This document shows positions 17,101 through 24,086 of a DNA stretch of 51,742 nt, in pieces. The stretch is from the NCBI GenBank assembly GCA_029820945.1, contig JALGUJ010000020.1:1-51742 (forward strand), written 5' to 3'. The first letter of the stretch is position 1; every line of letters starts with the position of its first letter. The stretch is from Candidatus Zipacnadia bacterium (lineage in GTDB: Bacteria > Armatimonadota > Zipacnadia > Zipacnadales > UBA5352). A program made the position numbers and the translations under genes. The notes beneath the pieces are model-generated. The model worked only from the letters and a program-made list of their open reading frames with translations, had not been told where the DNA came from and did not search any database.

Positions 17101-18420
17101 TATCTGCACGACCCCGAGATCGACGACACGATCGTGCGGGCCGCGCGCTGGCTGGCGCGTGATGAGTGGATTCCCGAGCGGAAGGGCTTCCGCTCCGCGT
17201 CCTGCCCCACGCTCGAGGCGAGCGTCACTCCAGGCTTCGAGTGCTACCGCACTCCCACGGCGATGCTGCGCGCCTACGAGCTCACCGGCGACGAGCAGTT
17301 CCTCCGGATCGCCCACGTGGGCTTCTCATACGCGGTCGCGAAGGGCGGCGCGGGCGGCAAGGGCGGCAGCGTGCAGCTCACCATCACTCCGCACGCGGTC
17401 TACAAGCTGAAGCAGGCCGGCATCACGTCCCTGGACACGAGCGAATGGGAGGAGGCGGCGAGGCTCTACACGCCGGGCTGGGTGCCTGTTGAGCGGGGAA
17501 AGCAGGCGCAGCTCTATGCCATCATCGAGAGCAACCGCGACGAGCCGCTGGAGGCGACGGTAGCCGTGCGAGGCCTGCCGGAGGGCATCCACGCGCCGCC
17601 TCCTCTTGCCGCCGGCATTGCTGGGCGGCAGACCGAGACGCTGCGCGTTGACCTGCCGGATCTCGGCCTGCAACCCGGCGATGCCCTGGAGCTGACGCTA
17701 ACGATGTCGGCCGGGGATACAGACATCGAGCGGCGTGTGGTGATGGACTGCCCGGCAGCGGGCGATGTCGGTGACGCCATCGGCCTGATCGCGGGCGATG
17801 GGGACTTCCTCGGCCCGGCCTTCGACGAGCTGGGCGTGGCGCACGCCCGGGTGGAGGACCTGGCGGCCCTGCCCGGCTATGGCGCCATCTTCCTGGGCAC
17901 CCAGGCGCACACGCTCAACGCCGCGGGAATCGCGGAACAGCCCGAACTCCTGCTCCATTGGGTGCACGCCGGCGGCACGCTGGTGCTCTCGCAGCTCAAC
18001 GACGACGGCTGGGAGACGCGCTTCCTGCCCGGAGTCGTGGTGCTGGCGGAGGAGAACTCGGTCAGCGGCGAGATCGTCGCGCCCCGACATCCCCTGTTCA
18101 CCACGCCGAATGAGGTGGCCGACCTGTCCGGGGTCGAGATGTACGACAGCATCGCGATCGCCCATGGCTGGAGCGTCCTGGTCGAAGACGAGCGCGGCCG
18201 GCCGGCGGTCATCGAGACGGCCTGCGGTGATGGGCGCATTCTCGTCCTGATGCCCAGCTTCGAGCGGCATATCGGGGGGCCGGGCTCGGGTGGCCCGTGT
18301 CGGCACCTGCTGGAGAACGTGGTCGCCTGGGCGACGGCCGGACCGGGGCGTTGGCTGCAGTCATCCGCGCAGATGACCTGCGGCGGAGATGCGCATGCCG
18401 GAAGTCACCAACGGCTGTGA
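14191..18420 (+). CDS. Exo-rhamnogalacturonan lyase-like protein (PcRGLX/YetA-type)
   Basis: A 1409-residue secreted protein. Order: signal peptide (MRRWLIALTVLATAWPVSAQ); a thrombospondin type 3/dockerin-like calcium loop DTDGDGIPDAVEEQIGSDP; a beta domain; a fibronectin III domain like that of purple acid phosphatases (about 225-310, ending LEGLEPGRTYHYRIRCRG); a RIFT-barrel domain (from about 325) and an (alpha/alpha)6 toroid (GFNWGNIEYDTQHGLFLQFA, then HCLCHTGDYYPDGYRPSGIF) that together match the PcRGLX/YetA-like exo-rhamnogalacturonan lyase family; and a C-terminal class I glutamine-amidotransferase-like domain from about 1190. Family assignment rests on motif memory; whether the substrate is rhamnogalacturonan is not shown. 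It lies nine bases after the heparinase-like gene. Confidence 0.85.
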   Translation: MRRWLIALTVLATAWPVSAQDTDGDGIPDAVEEQIGSDPALATPLEVVYEDHAKGEGDESVGDDLQVAHDLVSVAFGGVARDRWVWRLDFTEPWVVRGDVALIVYTDADNDPDTGRQGGGVQGTDLMVRPTGASGHGRPGAPRYTSAADGNSLYLAFDSAVNVEDGRAVCRAYVLIQNRESTSDADRTPWFEANAPMTDAAPPDLPEDHPMHIAPEAIGRIRARVPIDDGGRRAIITWITSWPTEATVQFGETEDYGRSVMTGRQAQNHRAVLEGLEPGRTYHYRIRCRGALGALVSSDDLIFSTAVGEPAGDITRDRIPLTVNGAPGERRPVTSGIPFPEGALGSGDHVRVLDPSGAEVPLQTEVLTRWPGGTVRWLLLDFQADVPDAGEADYVLEFGTDVARAAVEAPIAVEQDDEAIVVDTGALRVRFDPDEFAFLGEAWLDIDGDGRYTETERITDPDGAGIVLTDLEGEQFTSLGAPDELAVTRRGPLHTVVTARGPHRSASGETLFRYELRMHFYAGLPLLRVLHSFENDRVQETFTTVRSLDLRIPLAGGAQGGTMLLPDGATAELGPGGRLLQSDDDRFHAEGADAAGERAPGAMSVSGDRADTAIALRNFWQLWPKSLDIDPQGAVIGIMPELPEGEYADIAPELEDKLYYALLGGVYKLHSGVAKTHELLVRFCAEERALSSLTDQANAPALAFAPAAWYCDSKAFGDITPRTPGEFERYDAMADRVLESILRERESGREYGMLNFGDWWGERGFNWGNIEYDTQHGLFLQFARSARRDFFDNAVYAARHNIDVDIIHHSRDAQMVGIPYYHCLCHTGDYYPDGYRPSGIFRGGWNTGHLWTRGNLEYSLLSGDGRARRIALQTADYLAGPLMTSYHMSKGAERATAWPLFGLLAAYEATADEYYLNAVRIITRDVIAEQDRELGHWHIPAGYSKVKPTPIGGYAWCAGLLITSLEFANRYLHDPEIDDTIVRAARWLARDEWIPERKGFRSASCPTLEASVTPGFECYRTPTAMLRAYELTGDEQFLRIAHVGFSYAVAKGGAGGKGGSVQLTITPHAVYKLKQAGITSLDTSEWEEAARLYTPGWVPVERGKQAQLYAIIESNRDEPLEATVAVRGLPEGIHAPPPLAAGIAGRQTETLRVDLPDLGLQPGDALELTLTMSAGDTDIERRVVMDCPAAGDVGDAIGLIAGDGDFLGPAFDELGVAHARVEDLAALPGYGAIFLGTQAHTLNAAGIAEQPELLLHWVHAGGTLVLSQLNDDGWETRFLPGVVVLAEENSVSGEIVAPRHPLFTTPNEVADLSGVEMYDSIAIAHGWSVLVEDERGRPAVIETACGDGRILVLMPSFERHIGGPGSGGPCRHLLENVVAWATAGPGRWLQSSAQMTCGGDAHAGSHQRL

Positions 18421-18529
18421 CACGGGCCGTTGTCGTCAGGAGGAATGTCAAGCCAGAGGCCGGAGCGCCTGCGCCCATCCATTACGCAAGACGCGCCAGG
18501 CCATTTCGTCCTGCCCTGAACCGTTGATA

Positions 18530-18569
18530 TGGAGTATCGCCTCTGTGAAGGGTACTCCGAACAGAGGCG
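18530..18569 (+). repeat. Two interlocking inverted repeats in the cyclase leader
   Basis: Repeat A pairs 18530-18537 with 18552-18559 (core GGAGTA with TACTCC, plus a G-T wobble at each end). Repeat B pairs 18538-18546 (CGCCTCTGT) with 18561-18569 (ACAGAGGCG), nine perfect pairs. The arms alternate A, B, A', B', which is the topology of an H-type pseudoknot or of two mutually exclusive hairpins. The element lies 46 bases before the chosen cyclase start. It could act in RNA (leader switch) or in DNA (operator). There is no T-tract after it, so a simple terminator is less likely. Confidence 0.6.
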
Positions 18570-18615
18570 CGAAGAGAGAGATGCGCACAAGCCGCCCGCA
18601 CAGGACAGGGCCACC

Positions 18616-20538
18616 ATGCGAGGGCGCGCAGTCCTCTATGCGGCCGGTATAGCGATCGGCCTGGCGACGGGCCTGCTCGCCGCCTGGCTGTGCCACCCCA
18701 GGACGCGCGCGGGCTTCCTCCAGCAGAGCCTCTACCGGGCGGAGCTGGCCTCGTACGACCACCGGCTGGTCTACAACACGTCGCATCCCGGGCGGAGCGA
18801 GGACATCGTCATCGTAACGATGGACGAGGAGTCCTTCTCGCAGCCGGAGCTCTCCGTCTGGCCCTGGCCACGAAGGCACCACGCAGCGGTGATACGCAAC
18901 CTCAGCCGGGCGGGCGCGAAGCTGATCGGCGTTGACGTCATCCTCGCCGGCACCAGCAGCGATGTCACCGATCCGCCTGACGGTGTGGACCCCTTCTTCT
19001 GGGAGCCGCCTCTGTCGGAAGACGACCGAATGCTGGTCTCGGCCCTGCGCGATGCCGGGAACGTGGTTCTGGCCATGGAGGTCGTGACCGAGGAGGTGGG
19101 CCGGGAAGACGGCGGCGGAGAGCTGACAGTAGGCAGCTTCCCCCACCTCGACTTCGAGGACGCCGCGCTGGCGCTGGGCGCGGTCAACCTGCCGACCGAC
19201 CTCGACGGCACTGCACGGCGCTATTGGACCTCCGTGACGCACCAGGACGTGCGCTTCCCCACCATGGCCGTGCGGCTGGCCGCTCTGGCAACAAACCGGG
19301 AGCCGGCGGAGGTCGAGAGGCACGTGTTGAGCGCGGCGTACACCTCCCACCCGTCGCTGCATGGGAGGGACTTCCTGCTTAACTTCCGCGGGCCGGTGGG
19401 CGATGGGTTCCAGCGCATCCCTTACTACCAGGTGCTGGACGAGGCGACCTTCGACCCTACCAAGTTCGCGGGGAAGATCGTACTCATCGGCGCCAGCGCG
19501 CGATCGCTGCAGGACCTCTACGACACGCCGGTCATGCTGCGGCATGGGGCGGGCGACAAGCAGTCAGCGGTGCAGATGCCGGGCGTGGAGATCATCGCCA
19601 GCGCGACGGACACCATCCTCAACGAGCGGTTCATCGTCCCCGCGCCAACCTGGCAGACCACGGCATTGACCGTCCTGCTGTCGATGCTGCTGGCGGCGGC
19701 GGTCACCTACCTCCGCCCTCTCAAGGGTCTCCTGCTGGCGTGGCTGCCCCTGATTGCCCTGTTGGTGGTGGTGACCTACCTGCTGATGTGGACGCGATCG
19801 GTCTGGCTGCCGCTCATCCCGCTGCTGCTGGGCGTGACGATGGCGTTCATGGCCGATACGGTCTACCTTGAGCTGACCGCGCAGCGGGAGGAGCGGCGAC
19901 TGCGGCGGGCATGGTCGATGCGCGTGTCGCCCGAGGTGCTGCGCGTGATCCTCAGCAGCCCCGAGCTGACCAAGGTCGCCGGGCGCACGGTGGTCGGGAC
20001 CGTGTTCTTCTCCGACCTGCAGGAGTTCACCACCTTCTGCTCGACCAACGCGCCCGAGGAGGTCGTGCGGCAGATCAACCGCTACCTGACCATCGCCACC
20101 GAGGTCATCCTCGCTCACGGCGGCACCGTGCACAAGTTCATCGGCGACGGCGTCATGGCGGTCTTCGGCGACCCGGTGCCCCAGGACGACCACGCCACCC
20201 GCGCGGTGGCCGCCAGTCTGGAGATTCAGGAGCGCATGGCGCAGTTGCGGGACGGAGCGGGTGAGGAGGACTGGGAGATGTTCGTCCGCATCGGCCTGCA
20301 CACGGGCGAACTCGTTGCCGGAGATATCGGCTCGGAGAGCATGCTGGAGTACACCGTGATGGGCGAGACGGTGAGCGTGGCCTCGCGCCTGGAGGGGGCC
20401 AACAAGGAGCTGGGCACGTCAATCCTGATGAGCGATGCCACCGCGGCCATGGTCGATGGCGGCTACAGGCTCAGGAGCCTGGGCGAGATCGAGGTGCGCG
20501 GCAGGCCGGAGCCGCTTGAGGTCTTCACCGTCGAGTAG
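18616..20538 (+). CDS. CHASE2-domain class III adenylate cyclase
   Basis: Membrane-bound signalling enzyme, 640 residues, predicted to make cAMP from ATP. An N-terminal membrane segment is followed by an extracytoplasmic CHASE2 sensor domain (about 30-340), three further membrane helices (about 350-430) and a cytoplasmic cyclase domain (about 455-640). Metal-binding aspartates are D467 (FFSDLQEF) and D511 (FIGDGVMAVFGD). K507 and the threonine in EYTVMGE fit ATP rather than GTP. The transition-state arginine is R591, but the paired asparagine four residues earlier is serine (S587). ATG 18616 is preferred because the open frame upstream to 18529 overlaps the inverted repeats and has no ribosome-binding site. 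Such cyclases often sense envelope conditions; the signal here is unknown. Confidence 0.93.
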   Translation: MRGRAVLYAAGIAIGLATGLLAAWLCHPRTRAGFLQQSLYRAELASYDHRLVYNTSHPGRSEDIVIVTMDEESFSQPELSVWPWPRRHHAAVIRNLSRAGAKLIGVDVILAGTSSDVTDPPDGVDPFFWEPPLSEDDRMLVSALRDAGNVVLAMEVVTEEVGREDGGGELTVGSFPHLDFEDAALALGAVNLPTDLDGTARRYWTSVTHQDVRFPTMAVRLAALATNREPAEVERHVLSAAYTSHPSLHGRDFLLNFRGPVGDGFQRIPYYQVLDEATFDPTKFAGKIVLIGASARSLQDLYDTPVMLRHGAGDKQSAVQMPGVEIIASATDTILNERFIVPAPTWQTTALTVLLSMLLAAAVTYLRPLKGLLLAWLPLIALLVVVTYLLMWTRSVWLPLIPLLLGVTMAFMADTVYLELTAQREERRLRRAWSMRVSPEVLRVILSSPELTKVAGRTVVGTVFFSDLQEFTTFCSTNAPEEVVRQINRYLTIATEVILAHGGTVHKFIGDGVMAVFGDPVPQDDHATRAVAASLEIQERMAQLRDGAGEEDWEMFVRIGLHTGELVAGDIGSESMLEYTVMGETVSVASRLEGANKELGTSILMSDATAAMVDGGYRLRSLGEIEVRGRPEPLEVFTVE

Positions 20539-20548
20539 GAGGCGTGAC

Positions 20549-20659
20549 ATGCGGGAAAGCGCCCGCGTACTGCCGGCGCTCATCGGCGCGTTGCTTCTCA
20601 TCGCCCGGGCGGCACGCAGGCCGCGGTGCTCGTTAGGGTCATCCACGCCGGTGACCTGA
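20549..20659 (+). pseudogene. Short ORF after the cyclase, possibly the start of a broken secreted protein
   Basis: A strong ribosome-binding site (TAGGAGG, six bases before ATG 20549) drives 36 codons starting MRESARVLPALIGALLLIA, which looks like a signal peptide. Shortly after it, moving to another frame gives a longer open stretch (GTQAAVLVRVIHAGDLTPID and beyond, to about 20826) that runs into the terminator hairpin and the end of the opposite gene. This suggests a secreted protein disrupted by a frameshift. It could also be a real 36-residue membrane peptide. Confidence 0.3.
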
Positions 20660-20700
20660 CACCTATCGACCAGCGGGACGCGGCTGCGTACCGGAGTCAG

Positions 20701-20725
20701 GACGGGGCATGGGCGCTGCCCCGTC
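20701..20725. terminator. Hairpin between convergent cyclase and PPK2 genes
   Basis: Perfect nine-base stem GACGGGGCA/TGCCCCGTC with a seven-base loop, placed between the plus-strand cyclase and the minus-strand PPK2 stop. No T-tract follows on either strand, as is common in very GC-rich genomes. It could serve both directions. Confidence 0.5.
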
Positions 20726-20746
20726 TCCATCCCCCGAAGGGTCGTC

Positions 20747-21559
20747 CTACTCGAGCACGATCTGGCGTGGGTCGAAGTCAGGCTCGGGGAACTGCGGGTT
20801 CATTTCACGCAGAGCACCCTCGATGAGCTCGGCCACGATCATGTTGCGGTACCACTTGCGATTCGCCGGGATGACGAACCACGGGGCAACCTCGGTGGCG
20901 CATAGCGTCAGGGCGTCCTCGTAGGCCGCAATGTAGTCGTCCCACAGCTCACGCTCCTCAAGGTCAGCCGGCGAGAACTTCCAGTGCTTGTCCGGGTTGT
21001 CAAGGCGCTTCTGAAGGCGCTCCCTCTGCTCCTCCTTCGAGATGTAGAGGAAGAGCTTAACGATGCGGGTGCCGGTCTCGGCCAGAAGCCGCTCGAACTC
21101 GTTGATCTGCTCGTAGCGCCTCCGCCACACGGGCTCGGGCACCAGCTCATGGACCCGCACGACCAGCACATCCTCGTAGTGCGAGCGGTTGAAGACCGCG
21201 ATCTGGCCCCTCCGCGGCACACGCTGATGCACCCGCCAAAGGAAGTCGTGCGCCAGTTCCTCCGGCGTGGGCACCTTGAAGCTCGAGACGCACACTCCCA
21301 CGGGGTTGAGGCCGCGCATCACGTGCTTGATCGTCCCGTCCTTCCCACCGGTGTCCATCGCCTGCAGCACGATGAGCAGCGACTGCTCTCCCTCCGCGTA
21401 GAGCCGCTCCTGGAGTTCGCGCATGGCGTCCCGCGCCTGCTTCAGCCTCTCCTTGACCTCATCATCGCGCTTACCCAGACCCTCGTGGAAGTCCGGGTCG
21501 ATCTCATCCAGCCGCACGCGCGTGCCCGGCCGCACCATGGTGGGATGTTCCACTACCAT
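20747..21559 (-). CDS. ppk2: Polyphosphate:nucleotide phosphotransferase, PPK2 family
   Basis: Cytoplasmic enzyme of 270 residues that transfers phosphate between polyphosphate and nucleotides. Walker A (AMDTGGKDG, residues 68-75 region) and the Walker B area (NRSHYEDVLVVRVHELV) are intact, as are the lid arginines (RLQKRLDNPDKHWKF) and the C-terminal IPANRKWYRN motif. Length fits single-domain PPK2 enzymes of the TIGR03709 type, often class III acting on AMP/ADP; the nucleotide preference cannot be read here. The start is placed at ATG 21557-21559, close behind GAGGGGAG; the open frame extends to 21700 without typical PPK2 sequence. It stands alone, divergent from the heparinase-like gene at 21700. 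Confidence 0.93.
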   Translation of the reverse strand: MVVEHPTMVRPGTRVRLDEIDPDFHEGLGKRDDEVKERLKQARDAMRELQERLYAEGEQSLLIVLQAMDTGGKDGTIKHVMRGLNPVGVCVSSFKVPTPEELAHDFLWRVHQRVPRRGQIAVFNRSHYEDVLVVRVHELVPEPVWRRRYEQINEFERLLAETGTRIVKLFLYISKEEQRERLQKRLDNPDKHWKFSPADLEERELWDDYIAAYEDALTLCATEVAPWFVIPANRKWYRNMIVAELIEGALREMNPQFPEPDFDPRQIVLE

Positions 21560-21699
21560 CGCTCCCCTCGGCTTCGACTCACGGCAGGCCCCCCTAACGG
21601 GTGCTTCGCCCATCCGTCTGTCGGACCTCCGGGGAGGAGGCATCCAGCCGGAAGCGGAAGAGCCTCGAGTCAGCGAATCGCGCCGGTCGGGAGCATGCA

Positions 21700-24054
21700 A
21701 TGATAGAGGAGACCCGCCACCATCACCCGCACATCGACCCTCGGCAGCCGAGGGACGGCGCCCGCCCCCGCACCAACCCGCCCGTCTTCGCCTGGAAGCC
21801 GCTGGAGGGCCAGGAGCGCTTCGGGCTGATCGTCGCGCGCGACCGGGCGCTGAGCAACACGGTCTTCCAGGCCGAGGACCTCGCCGACCCCATGGTTCTT
21901 CCCGAGCGCGCCTTCGAGCCGGGACGCTACTGGTGGGCGTGGACCTGTGACGGCGACCACCCCGAGACGTTCTCCTTCGAGATTGAGGATGACGCGGTGG
22001 TGCTGGAGGTGCCCGCGGCGGATGAGTGGCTGGCCCGGCTGCCGGCCGGCCATCCCCGCATCTACGTCCGCCCCGAGCAGATCGAGGAGCTGCGGACCTC
22101 GCGCTCGGGCGCGCGCGCCGGACGATGGGCCGAGCTGCAGACGCTGGCCGACCGGCTCCTCGCCGAGGACCACGAGATCGAGGAGCCGCCCTATCTGCCC
22201 GACCGCCGCGCCGACTACGAGGACTTCTTCCGCACCTGGCTGCCCATCCTGTGGCGCTCCCGGCGCTTCGTCAAGGGCGCGGAGCTGCTCGCGCTGGCAT
22301 GGCTCGCGAGTGGCGACCGGCGCTACGCCCGCGCGGCCTGCGAGCGCATGGCCTCCATCTCCCGCTGGGATCCCGAGGGCACCAGCTTCATCGGCCACAA
22401 CGACGAGGCGCACATGTCCGTGATATGGGACGGCTCGAAGGCCGTGGACTGGGTGTGGGACGAGTTCACCGACGAGGAACGGGCCCTCGTCATCGAGCAG
22501 TTCCGCCAACGCGGGGAGATTACGTATGAGCACGTCCACGGGGGCTCGCGGGCGAGCGCCCGCGGCACCTACGGCGTGACGCGATTCGGGTCGCACGACG
22601 GCCGCGAGATCATTTTCCTGGCGCTCATCGGGATGGTTTTCCACGAGCACATCCCGGACGCCCGCAGGTGGCTCGACTGGCTGCGCCCGGTCCTCTGCGG
22701 CATCTGGCCGGTCTGGGGCCGGGACGACGGCTCCTGGGCGGAGGGCCCGGCCTACGGCTCGGCCTACGTGGGCATCATGACCATGTTCGCCACCGCCCTC
22801 AAGCGCGCCACCGGCGTGGACCTCTACCGCCGCCCCTTCTGGCGAAACCACGCCCACTGGCGGCGCTGGTGCTTCCCGCCCTACGCCGAGTGGATCGGCT
22901 TCGGCGATCACTCCGAGCGCTGGAAGGGCATCTGGCTTGCGAACGCGGCGCTGGTCGATCTCATTGACAGGGAGACCGGGGCCCGCGAGATGGGCGACTA
23001 CGTCGATGCCTTCATGCGCGAGGCCCAGAATCTGGAGGAGCCGCAGAGCCGCCGCCTGCCGCACCTCTCCGCGCAGGACTACCTCGCCGAGCCCGACGAC
23101 GGCGAGGCGAACGCGCCCAGGGACGAGGGGATGCTCCGGGTCTTCGCCGATGCCGGCTGGGCCGCGATCCGCTCGGACCTGCAAGATCCCGCGCGGGACA
23201 TCGCGCTGGTCTTCCGCTCCTCGCCCTATGGCGCCGTCAGCCACTCGCACGCGAACAACAACGACTTCTTCCTGCACGTGGCCGGCCGGTGCCTGGCCAT
23301 GCCCAGCGGCTACTACGACGGCTACGGCTCCAACCACCACACCCACTGGGTCTGGCACACGAAGTCGCACAACTGCGTCACGCTCTCCGGCGCCGGCCAG
23401 ATCATGCGCTCGCACGATTCGGTCGGCGCGGTCGAGAACGCCTTCGAGGACGCGCGCATCGCGTACCTGCGCGGCAACGCCGACGCCAGCTACGCCGACC
23501 GCGCCACGCGGTGCCGCCGGCATCTGGCCTACCTCAAGGCCCACGCCTGCTTCCTGATGATCGACGAGTTTATGGCGCGGCCGGGGCTCCCCTCGGCGCT
23601 GGAGTGGAACATCCACTCCTGGGACCGGTTCGCCGTGGACGATGGCGCCCGCAGCTTCCGCGTGGAGCGCGACGGGAGCGTCCTTGCGGGGCACTTCCTC
23701 TACCACCACAACGGCTTCTTCAGCCTCAGCGAAGGCTTCGATCCGCCGCCGAGCTCCGCCAAACAGAGCGAGCAGTGGTTCAACCAGTACCACCTGCGCT
23801 TCACACCGACCGGGCCGGTGGAGCAGAGGAACCTGGGCGTCGTGCTCTGCGCCGGGCACGGCGAGCTGCAGCCGGCCGCGGTCGAGGCCGAGCGCGTGGG
23901 AGAGACCGAGGTCGCGCGCATCGGTGACGATGTAGTCGCTGTGAACATGGGCGCGGGCATCGCGGTCGATGGCATGCAGAGCGACGCGTTGGCGCTGCTG
24001 GCCCTCGGCGGCGCGCGCTACGAAATCACCGACGAGGGCGTCACGACCGCCTGA
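21700..24054 (+). CDS. Heparinase II/III-like protein without signal peptide
   Basis: A 784-residue relative of the protein at 3312-5735. It starts MIEETRHHHPHIDPRQPRDG (GGGAG eight bases upstream) and has no signal peptide or membrane segment, unlike every other heparinase-like protein in the window, so it is probably cytoplasmic. A fibronectin-like domain (about 20-100) leads into the DUF4962-type helical toroid (SRWDPEGTSFIGHNDEAHMS) and the heparinase beta-sandwich with VSHSHANNNDFFLHVAG, where both histidines of the HxH motif are kept. It probably acts on imported oligosaccharides made by the secreted enzymes; that is inference. The next gene starts 32 bases downstream and is likely co-transcribed. 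Confidence 0.9.
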   Translation: MIEETRHHHPHIDPRQPRDGARPRTNPPVFAWKPLEGQERFGLIVARDRALSNTVFQAEDLADPMVLPERAFEPGRYWWAWTCDGDHPETFSFEIEDDAVVLEVPAADEWLARLPAGHPRIYVRPEQIEELRTSRSGARAGRWAELQTLADRLLAEDHEIEEPPYLPDRRADYEDFFRTWLPILWRSRRFVKGAELLALAWLASGDRRYARAACERMASISRWDPEGTSFIGHNDEAHMSVIWDGSKAVDWVWDEFTDEERALVIEQFRQRGEITYEHVHGGSRASARGTYGVTRFGSHDGREIIFLALIGMVFHEHIPDARRWLDWLRPVLCGIWPVWGRDDGSWAEGPAYGSAYVGIMTMFATALKRATGVDLYRRPFWRNHAHWRRWCFPPYAEWIGFGDHSERWKGIWLANAALVDLIDRETGAREMGDYVDAFMREAQNLEEPQSRRLPHLSAQDYLAEPDDGEANAPRDEGMLRVFADAGWAAIRSDLQDPARDIALVFRSSPYGAVSHSHANNNDFFLHVAGRCLAMPSGYYDGYGSNHHTHWVWHTKSHNCVTLSGAGQIMRSHDSVGAVENAFEDARIAYLRGNADASYADRATRCRRHLAYLKAHACFLMIDEFMARPGLPSALEWNIHSWDRFAVDDGARSFRVERDGSVLAGHFLYHHNGFFSLSEGFDPPPSSAKQSEQWFNQYHLRFTPTGPVEQRNLGVVLCAGHGELQPAAVEAERVGETEVARIGDDVVAVNMGAGIAVDGMQSDALALLALGGARYEITDEGVTTA

Positions 24055-24086
24055 CGCGACCACCCGAGACGACGCGGAGGTGCGCC

